64,000 nt of DNA, from contig NC_052392.1 of NCBI RefSeq assembly GCF_009389715.1, forward strand, positions 34,517,144 through 34,581,143. The letters run 5' to 3'. This document shows positions 13,364-24,625 of the stretch, in pieces. How positions within the stretch are numbered: the first letter of the stretch is position 1; each line of letters begins with the position of its first letter. Made by a program: the position numbers and the translations under genes. Source of the stretch: Phoenix dactylifera. Its lineage: Eukaryota > Streptophyta > Magnoliopsida > Arecales > Arecaceae. Under the pieces are notes generated by a model. It ran no database searches, was not told where the DNA came from, and saw only the letters and a program-made list of their open reading frames with translations.

Positions 13364-14353
13364 ATTAGTCACCAAAAGTTTAAATTTGTTGCAATATGGC
13401 CTAATCATCTATCTAGGCTCTAACACCATTAATGGAGAACAAAAAAGACAAAAATACCCTTGATTCAAAGAGAGTGTCCTTTTGTCATTCATCTACATGC
13501 ACTGATGTTAAAGTGTTCCATCCTTCGTAATCCATCCGCCTATACAGATCATAAAACATTCCACTCTCTTTCATCCATTCATCTACATAGATCTCAAAGC
13601 ATTCCATTATCTATCACTCATTTACCTGTATAGACTTTAAAGTGCTCTATTCTTTGTCATTCGTTTGCTAGCATAGACCTTAAAGTGCTCTAGCCTCAAT
13701 CATCCATCTATATGCACAGATCTCAAAGAACTCTATTCTTTGTTATCAATCTATCTGCACTAATCCCAAAGCACTATGGCTATGCTCTATTTTTCTATAT
13801 GGATCTCAAAGAGCTTTGTTCTTTATTATCCATCTACCTGCACTAATCTCAAAGTACTATGACTATGATCCATTTTTCTGCACAGATCTCAAAGCTCTTT
13901 GTTTGTAAACTATTTACATGCATAGATCTCAAAGTGCTCCATCCTCTATCATCCATTCATCTGCAGAAATCTCAAAGCAATCTATTTTTTATCATCCATC
14001 TGTTTGCATAGATCTTACACCACTCTATCCTTTGCCATTCATTTGTCTACATAGATCTTAAAGTGCTTTGTCCTTTATCATCTATCCACTTGCATAAATC
14101 TCAAAACACTCCATCTTTTATCATCTATCTGCCTGCACAGATCTCAAAGCACTCCACGTGCTACTCTTCCTCCCCTTACCTTCAACTTCTGCCAAAACAA
14201 GAATCCTTTGCTATGTTAGTGGGAAGGATGGAAAGGACGGTCCTGAAATTTTACAAAAAATTAGTTATTATGTGATCCTTACATGATACTATTTTGCAAT
14301 GGAGATAGACGATTGTGCTACATTATAATGAATTTAAAGTTTTAGTGGCTAAT
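13364..14353. mobile_element. TIR-bounded minisatellite element, copy 1
   Basis: The left end (attagtcaccaaaagtttaa...) and the right end read in reverse complement (attagccactaaaacttta...) match over roughly 38 bases. The interior (about 13490-14158) is a degenerate minisatellite with units of roughly 45-60 bases around the phrase agatctcaaagcactcca. No transposase is seen. It may be a MITE-like or foldback element whose interior is tandem repeats. Target duplications could not be fixed because both copies share longer flanks. Confidence 0.5.
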
Positions 14354-14576
14354 AAATACATTTTAAACTTTTGAGGTCAAAGTGTAAATGGCTCAAACTT
14401 GGAGGGGCGCCCTTATAATTTTTTCTAAGTTAAATTTCAAACTAGTTTTGGCATATTAGTAACATATTGGCTTTTCATATAAACTATCACAAGAAATGGG
14501 CTTAATGGTTCATGTAAAGGCTATTGACATCTCATGCGAATGAGCTGCCAGGAGCAAAAAGAATTGTTTTTTTTTG

Positions 14577-14849
14577 CTTGCAGGGATTGCCTCTTCATCC
14601 ACTGATTCAATTAACAAGCAATCTATATTTGATATATTTGTCCCAAAACATGGATTCTCATTCAGCTGCATCTATGGATGCACAAACAGAACAGAAACTA
14701 TATTTTTCCATCTTCATCGAAATATGTTCAATATTCTCCTACTCGATGATTAGAATGAAAAACTTTTGGTCCTGGACATCAATGCACAGCAAATTGGCAT
14801 TGATGGAATGCACAAGTTTTGGCATTGGAGGTAATGGAAAGAATCGAAA
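14577..14849 (+). pseudogene. fragment resembling an FCP1/NIF-type HAD phosphatase exon, copy 1
   Basis: After a good splice acceptor (ttgcttgcag) the frame reads GIASSSTDSINKQSIFDIF, then a stop, then EKLLVLDINAQQIG. The KLLVLDIN segment resembles the first motif region of plant FCP1-like (NLI-interacting factor) proteins, which commonly read KKLLVLDLNGLL. An in-frame stop lies between the parts, so it is dead. The family assignment is tentative because only a short motif is available. Confidence 0.4.
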
Positions 14850-14969
14850 CTATCCATACCCTTAGGGCATGGTCTGGGTGATAGAGAAGATCTCTTTCCT
14901 TGATGAATGAATTGAATTGTTTGAGAGCATTGCCGCATCTGCTTCGGTCTTCTCCTCGGGTGACACCAT
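14850..14969 (-). pseudogene. truncated, frameshifted BTB gene exon 1 (fragment D)
   Basis: On the minus strand an ATG at 14969 begins a reading matching exon 1 of BTB copy C (62757-62967): SPEEKTEAD, then after a 4-base deletion NALKQFNSFIKERDLLY and HPDHALRVWIVS. The frameshift after about 12 codons and the loss of everything past about codon 40 show it is a pseudogene fragment. The break point abuts the phosphatase-like segment. Confidence 0.85.
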
Positions 14970-16030
14970 ATGGAAAACGAAGAGAGGGAGGTTTTCCTGT
15001 CAAAAGATGAGCAAGAGAAAGATGAGATTTGGTAGGGCTCCGACAGGAGGTTAGCGTGAGAGAGATCTCGAAAGGAGGAGTTTTATTTACCAACAAAAAG
15101 GGTTTTCCCCAATCACGGAACCTTTGGCCCGGGATATAAGCGATAAGATAAATCATATTTAAAATTTGATTTAGTTGCCATATAAATCTAGAATTAGTTG
15201 CCCACAAAAACTCTTTTTGTTTTTTCCGATCTTATTCGATAAGGTAGTTTAACTTCAACTATATCGTTATATCTCTTAGCCTAATTCTGAAGTAGCTCAA
15301 GAAGTAGCTCAAAAAAAGAGAAACCAAATCTGGAAAAAGGGAAGATATGGGAAATAATGGTTTCAAGTTTAATTTAAATGACGCCTTTAAAAAGAAAAAA
15401 AATTCGTAAAACTCTCCAAATATGTACTATCCCATGTAAGTTAAAAACCCATAACGGTACAACGAGTCTATTGCAACTTGCAAGAGCTAAATTACTATCT
15501 TCCTGTAATGTAACCTATGAAAATTAAATATTTTTTCATGCTTTGACTATTTGGTGATCTTCCTTATTGAACATATTTTGTATTGTAGACATGCACTTCT
15601 ATTTAAAGGGACAATGCAAGTCAAGAATTTACTATCCTATGATATCTTAATCTTGAACCATCTGACCTTAAATTTCATGAACAAAGTCTCCTGGGATTGA
15701 AAAGATAAATCACTTATCATTAAAAAGGTGGAAGATGTAGTTGATGAAACACATAATATTTTCATAAGTCTCTTTGTGATCTCCAGACCTATCCAATGCT
15801 TAAGAAAGGAAATACACAAGATGACATCTAACTCCTTCCCTTTTTTCTTTTTGTTTGATCAGAAGAAATGATGAGGTAAGTAGCGGAGTTTTTTTTTAGA
15901 TAATGAGCCTGTGGCTCGGTGATCTCCTGATTGAGGCTCCGCGAGCTCGAAAGAACCCTCACCGGTAGCTGATTTTACCCTAGCTACTAAGAAAAATAAA
16001 ATAAGAGAGGCCGACCTGATAAAGATTTGC
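14970..16030 (-). repeat. duplicated 5' flank of the BTB gene (partner 62968-64000)
   Basis: This stretch is colinear with the upstream flank of BTB copy C. Landmarks present in both include ggagttttatttacca, ttcgataa then gtagtttaact, tcatgctttgactatttgg, and caccgg then agctaatttt/agctgatttt. The window ends inside the partner, so the full duplication length is unknown. No gene is seen within it. Confidence 0.88.
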
Positions 16031-16119
16031 ATTGAGTATCACATCCCTTAAAGCTTCACTCTAGAGTTGCCTGAGACTTTTGGCTGGTGACATTACATAG
16101 GAATGATGAGCTCATCCTT

Positions 16120-17630
16120 TATGAGGAAACACTAAAGAAGGGATAAAAAACTTTCTATTTTGATCCTTTTTGCCAAGCTCCTATCTTTGCTCTACCATTT
16201 GAAAGTAGAGATTTTGCTATCTATAGTGATGCCTCCTTAGAGAGTCTAGGATGTGTTCTGATGCAGCACGGGAAGTTGGTAGCATATACCCCCAGACAGC
16301 TAAAGTTGTACAAGCAAAACTATTCTACCCATGATTTGGAGTTAACTGCAGTAGTGTTTGCCCTAAAAATTTGTAGATATTATTTGCACAGAGTTCTATG
16401 TGAAATTTTTCTCAAGTACATCTTCACACAAAAAGAACTAAATTTGAAGCAGAGGAGGTGGTTAGACTTGATAAAGGATTATAACTTGACCATCAATTAT
16501 CTCCAAGGCAAGCAAATATAGTGGTAGATGCCTTAAGCAAAAAATCATCAGGTGGTATAGCAGCTTTGATTATCTTATAGAAGTATATTCTATAAGACTT
16601 AAAAAGACTAGAACTTGAGGTATGATTGAACAATTTAGAATCCCCTGCTTGCTACTCTAAAGATGCAACCTACCTTGATTCAGAGAATCAAAGAATCCCA
16701 AGGAGATGATATAGAGCTATAGAGGATAGAAAAAGGGTACAATCCGCTATGGCATTTTAATTGGGAATTCATGAAGATAGGTCTTAAGATTTGGCAATAC
16801 CCAAATAATGCAAACTGAAGAAAGAAATTTTGTCTGTGGCTAACAACACTACCTACAAGTACGTCCTACAAGTACTAAAATGTTCAAGGATTTAAGAGAA
16901 AATTTCTGATGAAATGGCATAAAAGGGCAAATAGCTCAGTACATTGCTCAATGTTTGACTTATTTGTAGGTAAAGGCGGTGCACCAATTGCCATCAGGAC
17001 CATAGCAACCTCTCTTTATTCTAATTTGGAATTTGGAACATATAGCGATGGATCTCATTCCGGGTAAGCAAGGACTCTTACAAAAAATGATGCTATCTGG
17101 GTGATTGTAGACCAACTGACAAAGTCAGCATATTTCTTGCCCATCAAAGTCGGTTTTTTATGGAAAGGCTGGTCGAATTGTATATTAACAAAATTATAAG
17201 GCTTTATGGTGCTCCTATCTTTTTTTATGTTTGATAGGGATACATGATGTCTCTCAGTGTTGGACGAGAATGCATCAAGCTATGAAGGGTAAATTAGAAT
17301 TCATTATAACCTTTCACCCTCAGACAAATGGATAGTCAAAAATGACGATTCAAACCTTTCAAGGATACATTGAGGGCATGTGTATTGTATTTGAAGGGAT
17401 CCTAGCATGAGCACTTATCTTTTGTGGATATTCCGTATAACAACTATCAAGCTATCATCTAAATGGCTCCCTTTGACGTACACTCTATGTGGAAGAAGAT
17501 GTTGGACTTATATATATTGGGATCATATTGGCCAAGAAAGATACTGAGACTAGAAATTATTTAGCATATGGTGGGCAAGCTTCAAGCCATCAAAAGTTTT
17601 AACTCAAAGTCAATAGAGGAGTTATGTTGA
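16120..17630 (+). pseudogene. Ty3/gypsy pol relic: RNase H then integrase
   Basis: The first part reads as RNase [60 protein letters not shown] and [14 protein letters not shown]. After further frameshifts and stops comes integrase: ALTYLxVKAVHQLPSG, then NDAIWVIVDQLTKSAYFLPI, and a C-terminal PFDVHSMWKK-like segment. This domain order matches Del/Tekay-type chromoviruses. Many stops and indels make it non-functional. No LTR with matching plus orientation was found beside it. Confidence 0.8.
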
Positions 17631-18039
17631 TAACATAGTTATAATTTTAAATGCATTTTCATAAACCATTTTTCTACCATTTAGCGATAACATAATTCAA
17701 AACATCGCTCACAGATATTCATCCTATGATCATTTTATACATGTGATAGGGTCATATTTCATAATCGATAAAGATTCTTCTTTCGTATGCTAACATTATA
17801 CCCATTGGCAAGGCTGTATTTTGTATGGATGCTAGCTCTGAGTGTCGATCTTTCCAATTCTGGAGATCATACATAGGTCTCTAAGAGCCTTTGAGATATT
17901 TGCATTCTTTCTTAAGACATACATATAAATCGACGAAAATTACTAAATGACATGATCAGATTCATATTTTATAATAAAACTATTTTGAAAAAAATATTCA
18001 TGAACTATTTTTATAAATAAGAATAATTTTTATTACCTA
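17631..18039. other. AT-rich DNA, no supported feature
   Basis: There is no recognisable coding sequence. The stretch lies between the plus-strand pol relic and a minus-oriented LTR fragment and may belong to either. Confidence 0.4.
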
Positions 18040-19338
18040 TGTTGATCCATAATTTTAAGTAAAACATGATATCTTCACAATCAAATCTTATGCAAAGAAA
18101 ACATAATAATTTGAAACATAAATAAAGTGTGTAAGATTTACTTGTCTCTTTTGTCTTATATTATCAAACTTCGTTAGGCGACTCTGCTAGACCTATTTAA
18201 AATATTAACAACATAATTAATTTTTATTTGATGAATTTAATGAAATTAAAAATAATACGAGAAGACTTGATCGGGCGTACGGTGGTTGTGAGTAGGTTAG
18301 GTCTAGACGATTCGTTCCATAAATCAGACTTAATCAGAGTCAAGGTCAATCAACAAGGTTTATCAATTATGGAGGTTTTAGGGACATTCAATAAGATTAG
18401 GGTGATAGGTCCGAGAAGCGGCCTGAGCACTAGGGCGGTTCACAGTCTCTATGCAGAGGTCAACCCGAGGTCCATTGGATGGGCAATTGGGATCCTCTTA
18501 GGGTTCATAGGTCTTTTAAAGAGAAAAAGAGGGAGATTAGAGAGAAGAGAAGAGAAAGAAAATAAGAGAGAGAAAGAGGGAGGAATGAGTTCTCTCTCTC
18601 CTCCTCTTGTTCTTCTTCTTTCTTAGCAAAACAGATGAAGAAGAAGGCGGCCGGTGATTGACCATGGTGGTGCAGTGGTGACGGCAGCCGACAACGGTGG
18701 CAGCTGCAGAGAGCATCTATCAATGGCCAATGGGAATAGCAATGCTCGGCCAAGATGGAGAAAGAAGAAAAGAGGGCAGCGCCCCTAGCTACTTCGATGG
18801 TAGCCAACTCATCCAAAGGGAGCGACGATGGGGGTGTGGAACTCATCGGCGGGGGTTGGAGGCGGTGGAGTTTGGTTGAGGAGGTGGGTTCTAGAGGATT
18901 CTGAGAAAAGAGAGATGATGGTTCTCGCAATAGGGTAGTTGGAATAAGAGGGAGATTCGGGAAGTGGCTCTCGGTCAAGGTGGCTCGCCGGTCACCGGAG
19001 AAGGAGGAGGAAGCTGGGCTGTGAGTGGTGAGGGATCAATCGAAGGGGAGGGATTTATATAAAAGCCACAGGAGAGAGAGATAAACTTGGACAAATGGTG
19101 GCATTGACCGGCCATTCGTTGGTTGCAACAACCCATAATGATCGTTGGCCGTTAACACCAGCTCCGCAGAGTTCACGCCAGTCGTGCCTCCTCTACTATG
19201 CCTCAATGGTGGTCGTTCGAGCTGATTGGGCAGAGAATCATGATCCTCTATTTCAATCCATTTTTTTTAATTTCAATCAAAGTCGGCTGGGCCTGCTGAC
19301 TTTGGTCCAGATTAGGCCCGTTTGGCCTAATTCTTACA
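18040..19338 (-). mobile_element. degenerate chromovirus LTR fragment, minus orientation
   Basis: The right edge reads ctaattcttaca followed by ttcttccctcct. In reverse complement this is an AGGAGGGAAGAA polypurine tract followed by TGTAAG, the usual start of these LTRs. The interior (agagag-rich tract, tgctcggccaagatgg, gggatcaatcgaagggga, gccgttaacaccagctcc) matches the LTR pieces at 43380-43459 and 49708-50452. The left end is unclear, so the LTR is probably truncated. Frames inside it are not genes. Confidence 0.65.
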
Positions 19339-19477
19339 TTCTTCCCTCCTAAAAAAAAACCATCATTGAAATTTGACATACCTTAATTCTCGAACAGGTA
19401 TTTGGTTTTCATATCATCTTCTCCCAAGTAGCCTCTCTCTCTCTCTGAGTAATTGCTCAATTGAATCTTTATGTATA

Positions 19478-20849
19478 AGGCTGCAAATGGGTTGGGTTGA
19501 CCCGTGACCCAACCCAACCCGACCCGCTTAGACCCGACCCAACCCATTTTGGAGGACCCGTGAGGCCGGTTAGGTCCTAAAATTGTACTCGTTCTATTTT
19601 TTAAGTCAGATTTGGGTTTATTGAATTCAGATCCAACCTGACTTGACCGACCCAATTAAAATTTGGATAATTTCAGATTTTCAATCCTACGACCCAACTT
19701 GATCGATTTGAACTGAATCTGTAAAATTATTTGGGCCTATGGGCCGCTGGTACAAACTGCTTAAAATTTGCTGGCCATTAGATTAATATCTAACGGTTGA
19801 TTCTATAACCAATTTAGATAGAAGATTAGGGCAATCCCCCAAATCCAAAGTCCTCCACCTGCCCACCATTCCCTCTTCGTCCCCAAAATACTCCATCTCC
19901 TTATATCTCTCTCCCCTAATTCTTCCCCAATCTCCCCACATAAAGAAACCCTAATCATAACCCTAGCATGGATCTGGTGTCAAGATGCGTCTAAGATCGT
20001 GCTCTCCTGGTGACGTATCTTCTCCGAGATCGCCCTCGCCCTTGTCCTCCCCCTCTCCATCCTCTACCTCGCTCACATCTACGTCTCCCACCTCCTCTTC
20101 TCCAAGATTGACCGCAATGAGGACACCCTCGATGATGTCCCCTGGCTCCCCCTCCAAATCCAGCATCCTCTTCTGCCTCTCGTTCGAATGGTTCACCTTC
20201 CTCCTCTTCAAGGCTGCCTACCTCCTTGCCTTCCTCATCCTCTCTATCCCTTCCACCTCTGTCGTCGTCTACTCCATCACCTCCATCCACACAGCCAAGA
20301 AGCTCTCCTTCCCCAAGCTCCTCTCCATCTTCCCCAAGGTCTAGCGCCACCTTATGGTCACCTTCATCTAGGCCTTCCTCCTCCTCCTCGCCGACAACAT
20401 CGCCTCCCTCTTCGTCATCATCCTCATCATCCTCCTCCTCGGTCCCATTGTCGTTGACACCGTTGCCGCTATCGACGATGCTCGCCGCTCCCTCGACAGC
20501 CGCCCCGCCCGCCTAGCCGACTCTGCTGGCATCGTCCATGGATTTGCTTGGTTTGGAAGCTCCATAAAGTCTTCACTTGTTCTTCAAAAACAATACCTAG
20601 GACCCAGACCTGGGGTTGACCCGGTACCGATCCGGACCAACTCAAACCCGAATAGTTGGGTCAGGTCCAGGTTATATAAGAACCTGATCCGACCCGAATG
20701 ACCCATTAGATCAAAAATTATAGTCATGGATCCAACCCGATCTAGCCCAATCTTTTATTGGATCATGTCTGAGGCCAAAATTAAAACCCGAATAAGAATC
20801 TGAGTTGGGTCAGGATCACTTATAATCCAATCCGACCCATTTGCACCTC
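19478..20849 (+). mobile_element. hAT-like non-autonomous element carrying a gene fragment
   Basis: The ends are inverted: left aggctgcaaatgggttggg, right (reverse complement) gaggtgcaaatgggtcgga. Both subterminal regions are rich in GACCC/GGGTC motifs typical of this MITE group. The flanks tatgtata (19470-19477) and tatctata (20850-20857) look like an 8-bp target duplication with one mismatch. No transposase is present; the interior is a membrane-protein pseudogene. It is inserted in a chromodomain relic. Confidence 0.65.
19968..20568 (+). pseudogene. plant multi-pass membrane protein pseudogene
   Basis: From an ATG at 19968, and after an early frameshift, the plus strand reads ALALVLPLSILYLAHIYVSH, RNEDTLDDV, FEWFTFLLFKAAYLLAFLIL, SIHTAKKLSFPKLLSIFPKV, then a stop, RHLMVTFI, a stop, and FLLLLADNIASLFVIILIIL. 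Several hydrophobic segments and the pattern resemble a plant-specific uncharacterised membrane family. Stops and frameshifts make it dead, and no introns are evident. It is enclosed by the hAT-like ends. Confidence 0.55.
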
Positions 20850-21494
20850 TATCTATACCTGCAATAACACGTCGTCTTAGAACTTGCTCTTTCACGTCAA
20901 TGTCAGCTCTTTCACGTGAATGATTCAGATGGCGATCCTCAGTCCCAGTACGGTAGCTCTGAATTTTAAAGTTGCAGTTCTTGGGTTTATGAGTATTAGC
21001 AACACTCAATGCATATTTTAATGGCATGATTCTTGATATTTTAGTGTCAAAGTTGATGGATATTTTGACACTTAACACTACAGGAAATGTGGGAAAAGCC
21101 GACCCTTTTTTGCCGACGCTATTCACTAGCGTCGGGAAAAAATACCCCAAGCGCCACATATCCTCACGCTTCAAAGAAGCGTCGGTAGCTTCCTCCTCTC
21201 CCGATCGATCCCTAGCCTGGAATCCTTTTCCGCCTCTCCGCCTCCCTGAGTACCCACCCGATCGAGCCCTAGCATTTCCGCCTCTCCGCCTCCCGATTCT
21301 CCCTCAAGCCTCCTCCCTCCTCTCCGGTTCATAGATCGAGCGTTGCCTCACCTCCGCTCATATAACTGGTGGTTCATAGCTCGAGGCTTGAGCCCTAGAC
21401 TTTCTCCCTCACCCCCTGAATCCTGATCATATAACGTCGGATAACTCCGTGATGATAACCCTAACCGATCCCACCCTGCTCCCTCTCCCCCTGC

Positions 21495-21501
21495 TATAAA
21501 A
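21495..21501 (+). promoter_or_regulatory. TATA box of the captured PFP-beta fragment
   Basis: TATAAAA lies 81 bases before the PFP start codon and is followed by a pyrimidine-rich leader (tcttctccgtcgcttgctct). This suggests the native core promoter and 5' UTR were captured with the exons. The call is by position only. Confidence 0.5.
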
Positions 21502-21581
21502 GGACCGTAAGCACACTATACAAAGTGATATATCTTCTCCGTCGCTTGCTCTCATCTCATCATCTTTCTCGATCTCCGCGG

Positions 21582-23998
21582 ATGGCTGCGAACTCCATCC
21601 TCGCCAACGGCGGCAAGGGGCCGTCGCCCGGCCGCCTCGCGGCGGTGTACAGCGAGGTGCAGACTAGCCGCCTCAACCACTCCCTCCCCCTCCCCTCCGT
21701 CGTTAGGGGACCCTTCAAGATCGTGGACGGCCCTCTGAGCTCCGCCGCCGGGAACCCCGGTATCTGTCTCCCCTGTTTTCTCTCTCCCCCTTATGACTTG
21801 ATTGAGATCTATATCGATCGATCTGAGGCCAATGATGGTCTGTGTTTTGATTGTCATGCTTGTGACGATATCGATTGCAGATGAGATCAAGAAGCTGTTT
21901 CCTAATCTTTTCGGCCAGCCCTCCGCCACGCTAGTTCCGACGGGTTCCGCTCCTTCGGAGATGGCTGGGAGTCTTAAGGTCGGAGTGGTGCTCTCTGGAG
22001 GCCAGGCTCCCGGTGGGCACAATGTCATCTCTGGGATCTTTGGTGAGCGCTTCGTTTCATTGTTTCTTTTGGATTTTTACCCCTTATTGATTGATTGATT
22101 TCTTTCTATATCCTTTTGTGGTCATGGATGATTTTTTTTTTGGTGTGCTTTTGGTTGATTGTGTGATGGATTAATTTCTTGGTTTCCTCATCTTTTTTGT
22201 CGTCATGGTAGATTACTTGCAGGATCGAGCCAAGGGGAGCACGCTGTACGGATTCAAGGGAGGTCCAGCAGGGATCATGAAATGCAAATACATGGAGCTC
22301 ACTTCAGAGTACATCTATCCTTATAGAAATCAGGTATCTGGCTCGCCCTAATAGTTCTGGATTAACCAACCGCATCTTTCTATGCTACAGGGTTTATAGA
22401 CCGTTTTCCCTCTTCTCTCTCTTGAATTTCACATTAATATACTATTCACACGTGCTTACCTTGATTAGACAATAATCTTATGGGAAAAAATATGTTTGAG
22501 GAATGATGATGCTGATTTTTCTAACCTAGTTTTGGATAGGAGTATTTGTGGTCTTTCTTTCTTGCTTGCTTTTTAATAGATGTTTAGCTTTTTTTGTTAC
22601 TGTTGTCCAGAATCTGTAAGTTTAAATAGAGAAAAAAACTGAAGAAAAAAAAAAGAGGATTAGTCTGTGCAAAGTAAAGCTTATGGTTTGTAAGGAATGC
22701 CATTGTGCCTAAATATTGTACCTAAGTATTATGATGCCAATAAAATACAATAGATTTGCTCCCTGTTGTTGGTTTGACACTGTGAGGCTCAGTTGCCTCC
22801 AATAAGCTTGGTGATGGTTCATAATGATTGGTGATGCACTTGCAAGCATTTCTATTTAATCCTCTTTTTCCAAGCATTTCTATTTAGCACTACCTTTAGA
22901 TAAAACAAGTGATGCACTTGCAGTTGTGAATATCAAATTTGGATCCATTTGATAGTTTGGATTTTTTTTTTTTTAACAACTGGCTGTGAACCTAATGGCA
23001 AACTTTTACCTTTCTTATCATGATTGGGACTGGCCATGATTGTTTTAAGTTGGCATGACATGTGAGTATTGCTGTGAAAACCAAAGGGGCTAGATAATAA
23101 ACATCGAAGAAGTGTGAATTATTGGGTGCTTTTATTGAAATGAAAAGTAACATACATTGGTTGGAGAGGAAGGGAAAATATTCACTTCTAGATTGCGAAA
23201 GTTATTGTTTGAACGTAAAATTCTTTGAGAAGGCAGCACGGAAACTAAACTATTAAAGTGTATATGGAAAGACATGATGTATTTGTAATCAAGGTAAAAC
23301 TACGGAGTATCAGAAACAAATGTACTCTTGCATTATTCAACATAGTCCTCAGATAAAATTTGCTCATCTTAACATTCCATAACGGTAATTGTGGTGGTGC
23401 TCCATATTTGTTCATGCCTATTTGTGCTAGTGGTTCTGTTGATACAACACCATGTGCTATCATGCTATGAATGCTAATCAGCTGTTTGACTGTTGAGTTA
23501 CAGTCTAGTTGGTGGCCTATGCATACAAATATTTAGCCAGGTAGCACCCAGTACGTTGATTCCTTGCACACTTGTTTCATGCAAGCATTTACTTAAACAG
23601 TAATGACCTTTATGTAGTTTATAATTGCATCTTTTTTTTTTTTTTTTGGAAGTAAGTTATTTGACTTCAATTTTGTGGTTTTGATATGAAAATAGGGTGG
23701 ATTTGATATGATCTGCAGTGGAAGGGACAAAATTGAAACTCCAGAACAGGTGCTTATTGTCTATATGTATCTACAAATACCTCTTGAATAAATGCAGTAT
23801 CTATTGTGAGCCATTTTTACCCTGTTTATTGATTTTAAATTTTCATTCTTCTCATTTTTTAACTGACTGATGCTCTCTTATGTTCATATGCATCAGTTTA
23901 AGCAAGCTGAAGAGACAGCCTTGAAACTTGATTTGGATGGACTTGTTGTGATTGCTGATACTTCTACTCGTAGAGATGATGATGCCGTCGACCCTTGA
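21582..23998 (+). pseudogene. captured 5' part of PFP beta-subunit gene, chimeric end
   Basis: Pyrophosphate-fructose 6-phosphate 1-phosphotransferase interconverts fructose-6-phosphate and fructose-1,6-bisphosphate with pyrophosphate in the cytosol. Exons 21582-21759, 21881-22042, 22212-22333, 23696-23749 and 23897-23998 have clean GT...AG junctions and no internal stop. Landmarks are YSEVQTSRLNHSLPLPSV, PFKIVDGP, KVGVVLSGGQAPGGHNVISG, STLYGFKGGPAGIMKCKY and FDMICSGRDKIETPEQFKQ. Family similarity stops at DLDGLVVI, immediately before the conserved GGDD substrate motif, and the frame then runs into about 14 unrelated residues and a stop at 23996-23998. The product would be 205 residues against about 560 for the family, so it lacks catalytic residues. 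Retained introns show a DNA-level capture rather than retroposition. It could still be transcribed. Confidence 0.9.
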
Positions 23999-24231
23999 GA
24001 CCTCGTAGACTGTTTATTTAGGAATTTGCTATGTATGTTTTTAATATTTTTAAAGTACAATGTAATCAAATATGATAATATGATTAGCTTTTAATAAAAA
24101 ATTTTGTTTGTGATGTGACTTTTGTGATGGGATAATATTGTGTGTTTGCTGTGCTGGAAAAATTTGTTTTATAAATTTGTATACAGGTTTCACATTTCTT
24201 TTTATGATTTTTTTTTAAAAAAAATCTCTAT

Positions 24232-24625
24232 TGCCGACGCTTAAAAGCGTTGGCAATAACATTATCCCGGCACAGGCGCATAAGAAGATTTTAAGCCTTT
24301 ACCGACGCTTTCAAGCGTCGGTAAAGGTAATCGGATATAAAGCCTTTGCCGACGCTTTAAAGCGTCGGTAAAGGTAAGGTAACGCCGACGCATAAAAGCG
24401 TCGGTAATCCCATGCACACCGACGCATAAATCCTTTGCCGACGCTTAAAATCGTCGGATATAAAGCCTTTGCCGACGCTTTAAAGCGTCGGTAAAGGTAA
24501 GGTAATGCCGACGCAGGCGAAAAGCGTCGGAACGAAAATTATCCACGCCCACCTGCCCGACAGTTTCGTGACGCTTTTGGACGCGTTGGATTAGAAAGTA
24601 CTGACGCTTATAAGCGTCGGTAAAA
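24232..24625. repeat. CACTA 3' subterminal repeats
   Basis: At least ten copies of a short palindromic motif built from GCCGACGC and GCGTCGG occur, often joined as gacgctttaaagcgtc and separated by taaagg or ataaagcc. Such clusters are the presumed transposase-binding regions of CACTA elements. Confidence 0.85.

Larger units (their letters stand above)
13356..14849 (+). repeat. segmental repeat copy 1 (partner at 24752-25930)
   Basis: From gtatcaattagtcaccaaaa to gaatggaaagaatcg this segment matches 24752-25930. It contains a TIR-bounded minisatellite and a phosphatase-like gene fragment. Copy 1 has more minisatellite units than copy 2 but lacks about 60 bases in the phosphatase fragment. 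It ends abruptly where it meets the duplicated BTB 5' end. Confidence 0.85.
19339..20910 (-). pseudogene. chromovirus chromodomain relic split by a hAT-like element
   Basis: Minus strand: EQVLRRRVIAGI (about 20860-20905) is separated by the insert 19478-20849 from IQLSNYSERERG and WEKMI-like residues (about 19400-19470). Joined mentally these match the conserved chromodomain end of Del/Tekay elements (VLRRRxIPxVKVQW...EATWE). The stop just before the LTR and the nearby polypurine tract fit the 3' end of a minus-oriented pol gene. Small frameshifts are present. Confidence 0.7.

Noticed and set aside
13490-14158. Possible CRISPR-like array (regular repeats)
   Set aside because: Units are contiguous and degenerate, without unique spacers, in a plant genome; it is a minisatellite.
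18228-18978. Frames of 132 (plus) and 157 (minus) codons
   Set aside because: They lie in a degenerate LTR with GAGA tracts and no domain.
19985-20516. Several overlapping frames (Ser/Pro-rich, Leu/Pro/His-rich, acidic) on both strands
   Set aside because: They are alternative readings of the CTC-rich membrane-protein pseudogene; only one phase shows transmembrane-like segments.
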